From assembly GCA_023101725.1 (NCBI GenBank), contig JALJCO010001134.1, forward strand, positions 434,001 to 498,000: 64,000 bases of DNA. The letters are read 5' to 3'. Within the stretch, counting starts at the first letter, position 1. Each line of letters begins with the position of its first letter. Below the pieces are notes generated by a model. That model ran no database searches. It was not told the origin of the DNA and saw only the letters and a program-made list of their open reading frames with translations. Positions 28,301 to 37,619 of this stretch are shown here, in pieces. Position numbers and translations under genes: made by a program. This DNA is from Atherinomorus stipes (lineage: Eukaryota; Chordata; Actinopteri; Atheriniformes; Atherinidae).

Positions 28301-29345
28301 AGGAGGGAATAAAAAAATTAATTAAAAAAAAAAAAATAAAATCAAAATATATATATACATATAATTATTTTTATTAATAATGAAAATGAATCATATATAA
28401 TAATCAGAAAAGGAAGAAAGAGGAAGGAATTTTGGATGATAAATGAGAAAATGAAAATATAATAATGATGATGAATAAAAATGATGATAAAGGAAAAAAA
28501 AAAAAAAAAAAAAAAGAAAGAAAGAGAAAAAATAATTATTTTTTTCTGTTACAAATAGAAGAAAGAGAGGGAAAAAAAAAAATAATAGAAAAATAATAAA
28601 AAAATAGAGAGATGTAAATATGCAAAAATAAAAATAAAATAAAAAAATAAGAATAGAAATAAATTCAATATAAATATAAAAAGATATTATTGTTATGAAA
28701 TAAAAAAAAAAAAAATAATTTATAAAATGAAATAAAGAAAATTAAAAAAAAAAAAAAAAAAAAAATGAGGAAATTAAAATAAAAAAAAATAATAAATGTA
28801 AATATATAAAAATAAAAAAAATAAAAAAAAAAAAAAATTATAAATGTTATGAAATGTGAGGAAAGAATTGAAAAAGGATGAAAAATAAAATAAAAAAAAT
28901 AAAAAAAAAATTTTAAAATGAAAAAATAAAAAAATATAATGAAAAAGATAAATAATTTTTACTTCTAAAATTTATAAGATTTAAAAATTTATAAAAGGAA
29001 AAAAAAGGGAAAAAAAGAAAAAAAAAAAAATAAATATATTTTTCAATTGAAAAAAAAAAAATAAAAACTAATAAATAAAAAAAGGTATAACCTCCATATA
29101 CCCATAAAGCGTGAGAAATAATATCACTTATAATATAAAAGTCAGGAAGGAAAACAAAAAAGAAGAGGGGGGGGGGATGTAAATAATATGGAAGGGGGAA
29201 AAAAAATAAAATAAAAAAAAAAAAAAAAATGGAAAATATTTTAATTTTAGGAGGATTAATTAAAAAAAAAATGAAAATAAGCACATGATATATAAGGGGG
29301 AAAAAAAAAAATAAAAAAAAATACAAAAGATCATAATTTTAATAG

Positions 29346-29379
<34 letters not shown>

Positions 29380-30905
29380 AAAAAACAAACAAAAAAAAAT
29401 CCTGAGTATTCTTAGCAATACTCAGCCCTAGTAAACTCAAAATCTTTGAATTATAAATCGTTGGTGAGGCCAACTAGGGATCTAAAAAGATCCCAGTCGT
29501 CTGGAGGAAACCAGAACTGGCCTTTTTTGGTTTAAATATTATTTCAGTTGACATAATTGAAAGACTGGTCATCACTAACTTTATTGTCCTCCCTCTGCCT
29601 TGTAATTGCTGCAGTAAAATCCACTACAACGACCCAGCAACTCACTTAAACGCTGTCACATTTCAAGTCAATATAATTAAAAACGTTTGCAAATGACCAC
29701 AAAGGGAAGAAAAGCAGCTGGTATAAAACCAAAATTGTTGGTAGGGTATCATATAATCACTTAAAAAGGTGTTTCAACATATGCTGTAATTTTCCTACAA
29801 AAATATCCACCCTTGCCCTAAGGCAAAACTGAAGGCGTCATCTGAAGGCTTTCTGTAATTATACACTTGTTTTGCTCATGCAGAGTAACCTTGAACAGTC
29901 AGTATGTTGAATTATTATTTTTGTTTCCCTGAATGAGCCACAGACATTGAGACAAAGCGGAAGACTTCCATTTTAAACAAATGGCTGTATGTCTTGGCAC
30001 GGTCTGCACTGCTGGATCAAGGTTAGATTTACGCATATGTGTGTGAACTTTGACCCCCATACTGATAGCCTGCTTGTTGATTTAAGGCTTTATGGTTTTG
30101 GGCTAAAATAGTCTACGCCCATACTCGTATCATAGTTTCACACACACCTGTGGGTGCTTATGTACAAAAATGTGCCATTCATTTGAATAAAGTCAAAATA
30201 TCTAAGCAGATTTCTTGTATCTTTCTGGGATGTTACTCATTTTACTTTTGGCTGATAAAATGCTTACTTGTACTTGTTTGTCATAAGTATAATATATTCT
30301 CTTAAATCAATTTTGGCAAATGAAGATAAGGATTTAACAAACATTCTTAAGAGCCACAAATAGGAATGATTTTAGTCCTGTTTCCATGAAAAAACTGCAC
30401 CCTATATGTATTAAAAATTAGCTAACATGACAAAGATTTACTAAACTGGACTTGGATCAGACATTAAACCTACAATAATGTAAATTCATGTCAGTGCTGA
30501 TTGTATTGGTGAACAGATCTTCAAGGATTCTTTACAAGTTTGTTAGATATTTTACAAGAATACACACTATAGAAAATGACCTTCCGAAGGAGTGTATTAG
30601 TATCTCTCAGCTTAAAAAAGTATAACTTCTATATACTCTACATGTGTTCAACAGAATACCATAGAAATATATCCTGTAAGAATATATTTAAAGTCTAAGC
30701 GACTCTGTTCAAGTGTGACAGCTTATTTCCCCCAAAACAGATCGATATGTTAAAATAATAGCAGGTGCAAACACTTAAACAGGCGACTCTAATTAGCATT
30801 TTCATCTCTTTTACCTCCGGAGCTGTTTGGCTGTCGTCGGACCACTTGTTCCCGAGTTTCCCTCCTCATGCTCTCCTCCTCTTCTTCTGACCTTGCCTCA
30901 GCCAT
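157..30905 (-). CDS. sh3d19: SH3D19-like scaffold protein, 5' half of gene (7 coding exons, spliced, partial)
   Basis: Coding exons join in frame as complement(30815-30905, 12332-12368, 5561-5601, 4585-4678, 3355-3490, 1465-1618, 157-1386), about 594 codons. Every border is GT-AG. The visible protein is a disordered N-terminal half. Order: acidic/basic start (1-30), a basic segment with QGPLSSLRAAIKR (about 45-56), an Arg-Asp/Arg-Glu alternating stretch (about 69-88), a Pro-rich block, a PPPSYEEV motif (about 134-141, PPxY type, a possible WW-domain ligand), and a 410-residue Pro-rich exon with RARIQAFEQQ (about 369-378) and PxxP runs suited to SH3 binding. SH3D19 (EEN-binding protein) is known to carry five C-terminal SH3 domains and to act in endocytic and ADAM-related trafficking. 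Those domains would lie beyond position 1, so the call rests on N-terminal resemblance to the long vertebrate form plus its place beside fhip1a. Good but not certain. Confidence 0.82.
1465..1618 (-). CDS. sh3d19: sh3d19 coding exon 6 with PPxY motif
   Basis: The 154 nt begin directly with PPPSYEEVIREK and continue through a Ser-rich stretch to ATQTDPGPSPDPQESH. PPSY is a classical PPxY ligand for WW domains such as those of NEDD4-family ubiquitin ligases; that function is inferred here. Only a 78-nt intron separates it from exon 7. Confidence 0.8.
1706..2020 (+). mobile_element. MITE family A copy (fragment)
   Basis: The ATCGGCC-rich start, GGCATAATTTAC, TTTGAGGTGCTTTG and GGGAGTCAAATGCAGTATC blocks recur at 35431, 45756, 47877 and 61921. 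The right end is lost after the ATCGGCTGAGGC block. No coding sequence is seen. Confidence 0.7.
2223..2880 (+). mobile_element. MITE family B with internal foldback C
   Basis: It starts TAGGGATTCACAATATTGG and ends TATTGTGCATCCCTA. Flanks are ACAGTGAG (2215-2222) and ACAATGAG (2881-2888), a 7/8 target duplication of hAT size. The foldback at 2384-2680 sits after the CACTTTGAAAATAG block, the same point as in the other B copies. Confidence 0.8.
3355..3490 (-). CDS. sh3d19: sh3d19 coding exon 5, Pro-rich
   Basis: The 136 nt start after TTGCCAG and end at a GTGAGA donor. They encode RPEITILSAEPLASTSWF, then a Gly/Pro-rich run with seven prolines in nearly unbroken order, ending IPPAIQ. The exon ends in phase 0. 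The proline run is a candidate SH3 or WW ligand. Confidence 0.8.
4585..4678 (-). CDS. sh3d19: sh3d19 coding exon 4, Arg-Asp/Arg-Glu repeat
   Basis: The 94 nt between a TTTTTTTCAG acceptor and a GTAAAA donor encode TSTRPTSLLETP and then alternating RD/RE dipeptides with one W. The repeat comes from a purine-rich GAGACA-type tandem. Low-complexity charged runs of this kind vary in length between species. Confidence 0.78.
5561..5601 (-). CDS. sh3d19: sh3d19 coding exon 3 (41-nt microexon)
   Basis: The acceptor ends CTCTGCAG and the donor is a consensus GTGAGT. The 41 nt encode SQGPLSSLRAAIKR in frame. This is the segment I recognise best from the long vertebrate SH3D19 form. It adds a short basic helix-like stretch. 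Confidence 0.78.
6332..7205. mobile_element. hAT-like MITE, 874 bp, perfect 8-bp target duplication
   Basis: Termini TAGGGCTGTTAA and TTGACAGCCCTA are inverted, with one mismatch. ATAGTCAC is duplicated at 6324-6331 and 7206-7213. The inside is AT-rich at both ends (TTCAAATAT motifs) with a GC-richer middle and no transposase. It lies in sh3d19 intron 3. Confidence 0.82.
7697..7865. repeat. Dispersed repeat family F (CCCTCAAGGGCC type)
   Basis: The CAGCCCTCAAGGGCCACGATCCT start, the imperfect inverted CACCTGACTC/GAGTCAGGTG pair and the TTTGGACACTC end match 10676-10892 in part. A common short noncoding repeat, class unknown. Confidence 0.55.
7866..10675. other. sh3d19 intron 3, no recognised feature
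   Basis: About 2.8 kb of ordinary AT-rich intron. I found no exon-like open frame with splice sites, no recognised repeat and no RNA gene. Confidence 0.6.
10676..10892. repeat. Dispersed repeat family F, second copy
   Basis: GGTCCAAACTCTGCCCTCAA begins a copy sharing the CCCTCAAGGGCC core with 7697-7865 and ending near GGACACCTCTGTCC. No coding sequence is supported. Confidence 0.5.
11070..11350. repeat. Dispersed teleost-type repeat with GTGAGGAC ends and CCTAA-rich centre
   Basis: A short CA run leads into TTTGTACTTCTATCTTTGTG and then AGGACATTCC. A degenerate CCTAACC/CCTAAACC tract follows, then TTTGTGAGGACCAGCC and TGTCCTCAACTTGCTGGC. The composition is that of a dispersed repeat seen in many fish genomes. 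It is not a telomere. Confidence 0.55.
12332..12368 (-). CDS. sh3d19: sh3d19 coding exon 2 (37-nt microexon)
   Basis: The acceptor (pyrimidine tract ending TTCTCAG) and donor GTAAGAG flank 37 nt. In frame with exon 1 it encodes GRPDRRKPEHRH. It would be missed without reading frames across the junctions. The intron upstream of it is 18.4 kb. Confidence 0.75.
13036..13663 (+). mobile_element. MITE family B, left-truncated, with internal foldback C
   Basis: It begins inside the family at TGCCGATATTTTAAAACTC and runs to the end GTGCATCCCTA. The foldback occupies 13163-13488 and includes the TTTCGTAACAGAACGATGAA core. The first roughly 35 bp of the family are missing. Confidence 0.72.
16319..16745 (+). 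mobile_element. MITE family B, short copy with collapsed foldback
   Basis: It begins GGATACACAATATTGG and ends near TATCGTACATCACTA. The foldback is reduced to about 128 bp (16482-16609): the left arm and a bit of the right arm remain and the centre is deleted, as expected after hairpin-mediated deletion. Confidence 0.68.
19748..23519 (-). pseudogene. LINE ORF2 (endonuclease-reverse transcriptase) with two frame slips
   Basis: Three consecutive frames cover one ORF2. Segment 22410-23519 is the APE-type endonuclease, with SLNVNGLL, the catalytic Glu in QETH, GGDFN and SDHCPV. Segment 20893-22353 is the reverse transcriptase, with KSPGPDGF, SLDAEKAFDSVRW, RQGCPLSP, the catalytic FADD box (ALFADDVLVFL) and KYLGIFLP. 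Segment 19748-20830 is the C-terminal domain with a C-x3-C-x8-H-x4-C cluster. The frames part at two G homopolymers on the coding strand (C runs at 22433-22437 and 20939-20945 on the plus strand). All key catalytic residues seen are kept. Broken as read; sequencing error is an alternative. Confidence 0.9.
23886..24971 (-). CDS. LINE ORF1 protein (L1 ORF1p-like, RNA-binding chaperone)
   Basis: A 361-residue intact frame. Layout: basic, Ser/Gln/Arg-rich N terminus (1-45); heptad-rich coiled coil expected to trimerise (about 48-155); RRM-type domain opening RRNNIRIYGVPE (156-167); and a C-terminal domain with RRGYATIKKILKEKGIRF and TPFTRIRIHW. This matches the Transposase_22/L1 ORF1p architecture. 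ORF1p coats the element RNA and acts as a nucleic-acid chaperone during reverse transcription. No CCHC knuckle is seen. Confidence 0.92.
   Translation of the reverse strand: MSGEKSQRSQRSQRRQNTAQPLRKKDHMELPVEEASFQPASQLHEEPRDQMLQQLTSIAQDLSGVKKDIHSATLDLKADFKRELNDVMSLLRQELNQKLSEITETQQVQGKAISEAEERISEMEESGVVTKEALLNLLAEQKRLREKVTDLESRSRRNNIRIYGVPEDSEGDSMMVFVEKLLTTELAIPEGMSLQIQRAHRALSQKPRTGAAPRSIVVNFLQFEVKETVLKKAWGKKIQIGNKQIFFDHDYAREVLEKRRGYATIKKILKEKGIRFQTPFTRIRIHWSTGPRTYDSVQEAARDMRTRGIQVNTAEDHSETELEEAIQRKFPWQRAGVNDGSEQMEKRVRDKLKDYRRKPNT
25476..26027. mobile_element. hAT-like MITE, 552 bp
   Basis: Termini TAGGGATGCACCAAAATGAA and GAATTTTCAGTGCACCCCTA are inverted. Flanks CTCAGCTG and CTCAACAG agree at 6 of 8 bases, so a decayed 8-bp duplication is likely. 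The inside holds GGCCGAAAACCAAAA-type subterminal repeats. No transposase. Confidence 0.72.
26028..28249. other. sh3d19 intron 1, middle part, no recognised feature
   Basis: AT-rich sequence without a supported exon, repeat or RNA gene. Short open frames lack splice context and family resemblance. Confidence 0.55.
28250..29398. repeat. Long A-rich, C-depleted low-complexity block
   Basis: About 1.15 kb made of A runs with scattered G and T; most 60-base rows contain zero to two C. It ends in an almost pure A tract at 29345-29398. Open frames here are composition artefacts. TAGGGCTGCACAA lies about 150 bp to the left (28098) and CTCAGCCCTA just to the right (near 29424), so a MITE border is possible but unproven. 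Confidence 0.8.
29399..30814. other. sh3d19 intron 1, 5' part, no recognised feature
   Basis: Ordinary intron sequence between the A-rich block and coding exon 1. No motif or gene is supported. Confidence 0.55.
30815..30905 (-). CDS. sh3d19: sh3d19 coding exon 1 with start codon
   Basis: The first ATG (30905-30903) has G at -3 and G at +4, a strong Kozak context. It opens MAEARSEEEEESMRRE and ends SSG, with donor GTAAAAG just below 30815. Length is 91 nt, leaving phase 1. An acidic patch is followed by basic residues. The upstream sequence is CpG-rich and looks like 5' UTR/promoter. Confidence 0.8.
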
Positions 30906-31345
30906 TTCTCCACCTCTTTTTTTTATGTTTTTATATCTTCTTTCTCTAGTCTTTCCCCCCTTTCGTCCTTCTCCCGTGTGTGTCTGGGGAGGGAAATGGA
31001 GCTGGGTCAGATCAGAGACAGCGGCAACATTATTCCTTCTCCTGCTCTCCCGTCGTCGCTAACATCCACCACAACAGCAACAAGTCGGAGACAAGTTCAC
31101 CCGAACAAACGTCAACTTTTCAGGCCGAAATGTCCCCCGGGGTCCGGGAAACACTTCCCCTCCGTGTTCGGCAGCTGTCCAGGCGTAAAGCTGATTATAA
31201 GAAGCAGTGAAAGTAGCACAAACTGTCGTGGCTTTAGGATTCGGCTGACTTTCTCCGAGCTTCCCTGTTTCCCCCCGGTCGCGAGCTCTCTCACAAAACA
31301 GATCCGCACGCGCTCCGGCTCAGTGACGTCGCCGCTGAAAAAAAA
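30906..31345 (-). promoter_or_regulatory. Putative sh3d19 promoter and 5' UTR, CpG-rich
   Basis: The sequence just upstream of the sh3d19 start is much richer in CpG than its surroundings, especially 31015-31335. It holds several CG-dense stretches and a CRE-like TGACGTCG at 31324-31331 next to a poly-A tract. No TATA box is obvious. No transcription start can be fixed from sequence alone. The 30906-30960 stretch, pyrimidine-rich on the plus strand, is probably 5' UTR. Confidence 0.55.
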
Positions 31346-32007
31346 AAAAAAAGACGGGCAAATGAAAACATTGAAGGCTGACCGAGTGGCTTATCAAATA
31401 GTTTTGTAGTTCTCTGAAACCATGGTTAAGTACTCCACCTAGAATGGATAAAATAAATAACAAGAAGAAACTAAACTTATTTGTTTTTAAAGATAACAAT
31501 AAAAGCTTCTCAGTAACACTTGACATCCACAAAATGACCACAGAGAGATATAAATCAAACACATGATGACAGATATAAAGCAACCACAAAATTACTTCAA
31601 ATACCAAACACATTAAAAACACAACTAATTAGAAATAACAGCAGTGAAACACCACAGAAAAACCACAGAAACTTAAAATGACAAAAAAAGGTCACAAAAC
31701 AGGCCCAGAAAATAGACAAATAAATACACAAAGTACATAAAACATAGAATAACCACTAAACACACACATGCACAAAAAACAACTGAAATGATATAAACAA
31801 ATTAGGAGGAAGAAAATTTTCTGAGGATTGTTCCTTTTTCAAAACCGCTCAACACTGACCTGTTGTTTATTTGAGAATAAAAAGGAAAACTAACTCAAGA
31901 AATGAACCATTGCTACGTCTTTACACGCTAATTAGCAAAGAAACTGTTTTAGACGATATCTTTAGGCACTTTGTTTGTAATCCATTACAGATGCACATCG
32001 TGATTGT

Positions 32008-32015
<8 letters not shown>

Positions 32016-32043
<28 letters not shown>

Positions 32044-32052
32044 TACCCCTTG

Positions 32053-32127
<75 letters not shown>

Positions 32128-32130
32128 GTC
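32016..32130. repeat. (AT)n plus (ATCT)n microsatellites
   Basis: A TA dinucleotide tract (32016-32042) is followed after a few bases by about 19 ATCT units up to about 32128. It lies in the intergenic region between sh3d19 and fhip1a. Confidence 0.9.
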
Positions 32131-32369
32131 TGACTCTATTGCACCTAACCTCAGCTGTAGAGGGTTTAAATAAATGCAAAAATACATCATGAACATAATA
32201 AAGTATGCAAATAATTACAGAGGGAAGTGTCCTCTACATCAGTGTGTTGTTTGTTTGAATTTTCTGCAGACAGAACTTCCTTTATGGTAATTAAAGTACA
32301 ATAAACGACATTGGGAAAATAGAAAGTAGCTAACATCACATGGTTACTGTAACAGCTTGGAGGGGTTTT

Positions 32370-32370
32370 C

Positions 32371-32413
<43 letters not shown>
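32370..32413. repeat. (AT)n(GT)n microsatellite
   Basis: About ten bases pairs of AT followed by about fifteen GT units in the intergenic region. Confidence 0.9.
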
Positions 32414-32414
<1 letters not shown>

Positions 32415-33350
32415 CTGGACTAACTCCTGAGAGAGAATTTTCAAGGAAGAGAATTTTCTAAGACATTTGTTTGATTTATTATTTTATTTGATTGGGACAG
32501 TGCATGTTAATGAACAGACATAATTCTAGCCGAAAGCTAATTTCCATAAGCAGTCCCATGTGTTGAAGCTCCTTAAATGGGCTGTCATTTTGTATATAGG
32601 AAGCCTGGACAAAGATTGTTAAAATATTGACCTTGAGGACATTCGCACTGAAATGGATAATATAAAAAATTTTCAGCAGTTTGAATTCCATTAATATTTA
32701 AGTTGTAGTTTCAAGGTTTGGCCACTAGAGGTAGCCAGAGGTAAACAGAAGAGACCATAGAAGTGCAGTAATGATCTCCGAAGTAGGCTACATGTCCTGT
32801 TGTAGCTTATCTAGGAACAAATCTAATCTGAGCAGGAAAATTATTCGTATCACATTTTAGTAAGAGACTAAATCTATCATTCTTTTATTGAGCACTCAGT
32901 TCAAAACTAATTATGAAAGCAACACATAGAAACAACACAGAAGCGGGAGTGGCAGATGGAGACAAACTCAAGATGATTTAGTAATGAGCTAAAATAAATT
33001 TTATTATTTACCCTAATTTTACACCATACTCTTAGAATTTCTGAAATGTAGTTGAATCAAATAAAGTTGCAATATTTACATTGAATATTACTGTACCACT
33101 TTGATAAGGCAATGTCAATTTTACTAAATACAACAAACTGATTCAGTATACCCCACCACCATCACCACACCACCACCACCAAACAAAAAAAGATAAAAAA
33201 AATAAGAAATCACTGATATCTAAATTGAATTAGGCCATTTTGTGAGCCAGATCACAAGGGTGAGATTGGCTGAGGTCCAGGTGACCTGTGTGTTTTGTTT
33301 TGGTAGCAGATTAACACCTGCTGTCCTCAAACACCAGACATTAACCAATG

Positions 33351-33406
33351 TCTATCTATCTATCTGTCTGTCTGTCTATCTGTCTGTCTCTCTATCTATC
33401 TATCTA
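33351..33406. repeat. Degenerate (ATCT/GTCT)n tract
   Basis: TCTA units mixed with TCTG units, directly left of a retroposon-like sequence (33407-33602). Confidence 0.85.
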
Positions 33407-33602
33407 GCCATTTTCTCTACCGCTTATCCAGATCTATCCGTCCAAAGACATGCATGTTTGGTTAATTGGTGACTCTAAATTGTCCCTAGGTGTGAATGGT
33501 TGTCTGTCTCTCTGTGTTGGCCCTGTGACAGACTGGCGACCTGTCCAGGGTGTATCCTGCCTCTCGCCTGATAATAGCTGGGATTGGCTCCAGCAACCAC
33601 TG
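33407..33602. mobile_element. Retroposon-derived fish repeat, internally inverted
   Basis: The body at about 33437-33602 (CCAAAGACATGCATG to TGGGATTGGCTCCAGC) reads in one direction. The short left piece CCATTTTCTCTACCGCTTAT reads as the 3' end of the same family in the opposite direction. Related copies are at 41793-41949 and 52150-52400. Confidence 0.65.
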
Positions 33603-33793
<191 letters not shown>

Positions 33794-34359
33794 TAAAAGT
33801 TTTTTTTTTGGCACCTTTTGTGAACTGTTAAATGAGTTAAAACAGATATTAGTTTTACCTGATCTATTACTAACACTTAATTCATTTTGGGCTATTTTTT
33901 ATTCCATTATAATTCACCCAGTTTATTCTATCCATCTAATGTTTTATACAGGTTGCTCATAACATGCTCTTCTACAAAAACAAAGACCCAAATTTTTGCA
34001 AATAAAATCATTCACTGATAAGCCATTCTTTGCTGCCATTTTAATGTAAAAATGCTATGTGTTTTGTAAGGTTATCTTGGGTTCTTAACTTGGATTGGGT
34101 GCTTTGATTATTTCATATTAAGTTTTATATATTGTATGATATTCATATGGTTATTTTTTTTTATTTTTAAATAACCTCTGTCATTCAACAGTAAGGTTTT
34201 GTCCTTATGACTATAATGTTTTTGACCGAATGAGCACAATAACGATTATAGAAGCCAACATAAACGCAAACTGACAAAATAATATAAATTCAAACCCTCT
34301 CTAGGCTGCTAGAAGTATCTTTGTAGTAATAATTAACAGTAATCTCTTGTTTGCCTCTT

Positions 34360-34611
34360 TGCTGGGGGCGTGGCTTACAACGCAAGTGGGCGCGGTTACA
34401 CTGAGACCTCGCGGCCAGCAGCAGGATGATTGACAGCTGAGACGTTTTAAGCCTCAGTAACGACACAGCGCACAGAAACAACACAACCAGCCGGCTCTTA
34501 AAGAACAAATCACAGGATTTATTCTCGTTGCAGGACTCTAAAAGAGTGTTTGTCGACTTTCTATTTACTTTTCTCAAAAGGAGCAACAGTTAAAGGACAC
34601 TGTCTGTCGAG
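34360..34611 (+). promoter_or_regulatory. Putative fhip1a promoter and untranslated exon 1
   Basis: A local GC-rich patch with GGGGGCGTGG and GGGCGCGG boxes (34366-34396) precedes sequence ending in GAG followed by donor GTAGGAAAC (exon end 34611). The exon start is not visible; I place it near 34430. No long open frame begins here, consistent with 5' UTR. The assignment depends on this donor splicing to 38496 or 43466, which is inferred. Confidence 0.45.
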
Positions 34612-35430
34612 GTAGGAAACGTCTGTTAAGTCACTGCTAAGTACAGGTCAACCTATAAATGATAGTTTTGAAGGTAATAACAAGAGATCATGCTTTAATG
34701 TGTACATTCCGACCCGTTCCGACCGTTAGTTTATACAAAAACCAGCTGACAGCTATCGGGAAAATAAACTACAGTAGATAAGACCTACAGACAGGATAGG
34801 AACGGTATAGTGATTAGAGCAGGTGACAGATTAAATTATGAGATGACAGCACTAATAAATACATAAGATGGGTCAAGAAGTTGACTGATTTGAACAAAAT
34901 ATGTGAAGAAACAGATACCAACAGACTGTATCTTTATGTTTTAAAGTTTCCTCTGTTCTAACAGTGGGATGTTGTGCTGAGTAATGCTGGTACACCTGAG
35001 TGATGTAAGCAGTATTAAGAAGGTGAACCAGTGCTCACACTGATGGTTCAGTGACCCTCATTGATCTGGACACACTCACAACACACCCTGTGCTGGTGTG
35101 TTCAAGTGCTTTCACAGCTGACTGCTCAGCCGTGATGCTGATGAAAATGACAACAATAAAGCAAAAACACGTCATGGAAGAGATTAGGAGACTTTTATCT
35201 TCTGCAGAGATGTTCGTCACAGAGCTCATAATGCACTTGACTGTACACTCTGGACACGAAGTTACTGATATCCTGCGAAATTCATTTTGGTCATGAAGTT
35301 TATAAACAATGTAAAACTGTAAAAACGGCTTCACAATATACAAATGTATCGTCATCACGACATTAGCCCACACAACATAGCAGTGATGGCCTTAACTGCA
35401 ATATCTATGAGTGTCTATAAAGGATAATAC

Positions 35431-35537
35431 GGCTGACCGATATCTTAGGCCAGTATTTGCGTCTTTTGCTGGTATCGGCATTGACCATTACGTGGGTAGT
35501 GTTGGCCAATAACCCCACTCGGCATAATTTACAGCCT

Positions 35538-35628
<91 letters not shown>

Positions 35629-35867
35629 TATATATATATATATATATATATATATTACAAGTTTATCATTTCTATTTAATATTTGTTTGCAAGTGCACTG
35701 TTTCTTTATATATTTATTTGAGGTGCTTTGTTTTTTTTTTATATTCAAAGATGTTGTAAATTACTTGGGAATCAAATGCAGTATTGGCCCCAAATATTGG
35801 CAGGGTGATGAGAAAATATCGGTATTAGTATCGGCCCTAAAAGAAAATTCTATATTGGTGAATCCCT
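35431..35867 (+). mobile_element. MITE family A copy with expanded (AT)n core
   Basis: The family A start GGCTGACCGATATC, GGCATAATTTACAG, TTTGAGGTGCTTTG and ATCGGCCCTA blocks are present. The short TA tract seen in other copies has grown here to about 115 bp (35540-35655). Confidence 0.75.
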
Positions 35868-37565
35868 TTTATTCAATGATTTCAATTCAATTTCAATTAT
35901 TTTGTTTTATTCAATTTTATTCATCGCAAATCATATCATCATCTCAAGTCTCAACCGTGCTATTGCATATCAAAAGTTTTCCTAATTTTGTGCAGCCCTG
36001 TAACTGTTATAACCGCTTTAGAAAGCATACATCTGTTGCTGGGCCACGAATACAACAAAAACAATTTTTTTTATGTGCTTTTTGTCAAAGCAACCTCTTA
36101 TTTTTTTATGCAAATATATATAAAGTTTAATAATACTTCCTTAAAATATAATATTTGATTTTTGTTTTGTTTTTTACGGGAAATTAACTTAAAATTTCAT
36201 TGGATTAGATATATATAGCTGTTTTTAATGTTTAATTAGTAAAGTAATCGGTCATCATACCATGCAAATATGAATATCCAGTGAGAGTTAAAATAATCAT
36301 TGGCTGGAATAATATGACCTTGCCTGATCTTTTCATTTAGCTGAAAAGTGAAAATAATTTGATAGCAGAGTGTAACTTAAAGTAAATCATTCGTATCCCA
36401 AGAGAATGATTTTTACAAACAGTCATGTGTATGCTGGCGAGCTGAGATTTTATTTTACATGGCACAGTTACTCAGGTTGTAATCCATCTTTTGCAACTGT
36501 GGAGCTCAAGAGAGGATTTTAAATGATTATTAGACAAGAAAAAGACAATCATATGGTAAAAGAACAGCATTAAACTGTAAATCAATGCTGAATTTGTGAT
36601 TTTAAGAAGTTAATGTAGGAAAAAAATGAAATTTCCAGAATGGCGTGACTGAGTGAAACCTATGTCGACCGCAGAGCGATGAGCTCCTTCTCCTGGAACT
36701 CTTTGCAGTCTCGTGCTGCATTCCATTCACTTGGAATTTGGAAGATGTTGATGGGAATGACGTCACAGCTGAGGTAACTGTGTTGTAGCACGCTGAAAAA
36801 CCAGTAGCATGTCTCACCTTTATGCTCGCAAACCACACCAGTTATTATTAGCAAAACCAGTTGATGGCAGCACATTTTGTCATATTTTGCATACGCAGAC
36901 ACCTCAGCTGTGTGTTGACTAGTAGAAACATTACAGCCTGTGTGTGACTGATGTAATGAGACACAAGAAGTGATAATAAACTCTTAACTCATGAAATAAT
37001 ACTTTATTTTAATGCCTGGGGCAGCCATATTGGATTGGGAGGTTTGAGTTAGTGGGATTCCCAACTTTACAGGATCATTCCAGTTAGTTTTTAACTAAGA
37101 AAATAGTTAAAATAGAACACAATCACATTACCTCCTACCCCATTTGGTATGTTTTCCATGTCTGTGTTGTGGGAAATTGAGGTTTGACACTCCTTCATCA
37201 ACATCCAATTGGAATTCTATTTCTCCTTTATTGTCTTGTTTCCCACAGCACTCAAACGCAGCATTACGAGTACCAGTTTATAAAATGAAACCATATTAGA
37301 GAGTGCAGTTAACTGGATAGATGAACCAGGTGTTAGAGGGGCTGGTGCTCCTCTGGCCCCAACCCTGCTGCCAGCCATGCTGTAAATGGATCGATGAGGA
37401 GTCGATGATTAATTAACTGGAAGAAAATTAATTATAGTTGTTTGGTCATTTTAATGGTCACATAGTCATTTTTAAAAAAAATATTATTTACTCTTATTTT
37501 CTTTATATTTACTCTTTCTCCTCTCATGTTTGAGATCCATTTAATGTTCAAACTGTTTTAAGTTA

Positions 37566-37572
37566 TGTATAC

Positions 37573-37618
<46 letters not shown>

Positions 37619-37619
37619 T
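37566..37619. repeat. (AT)n(GT)n microsatellite
   Basis: An AT tract passing into about twelve GT units, in fhip1a intron 1. Confidence 0.9.

Noticed and set aside
28913..29326. Phe-rich 137-codon minus-strand frame resembling a membrane protein
   Set aside because: Poly-A composition read on the opposite strand; no other evidence of a gene.
31871..32192. Frames of 62-100 codons in the intergenic region
   Set aside because: Mostly the AT/ATCT microsatellites; no conserved sequence.
35488..36130. IYIYI-rich frames
   Set aside because: Translation of the (AT)n tract inside a family A MITE.
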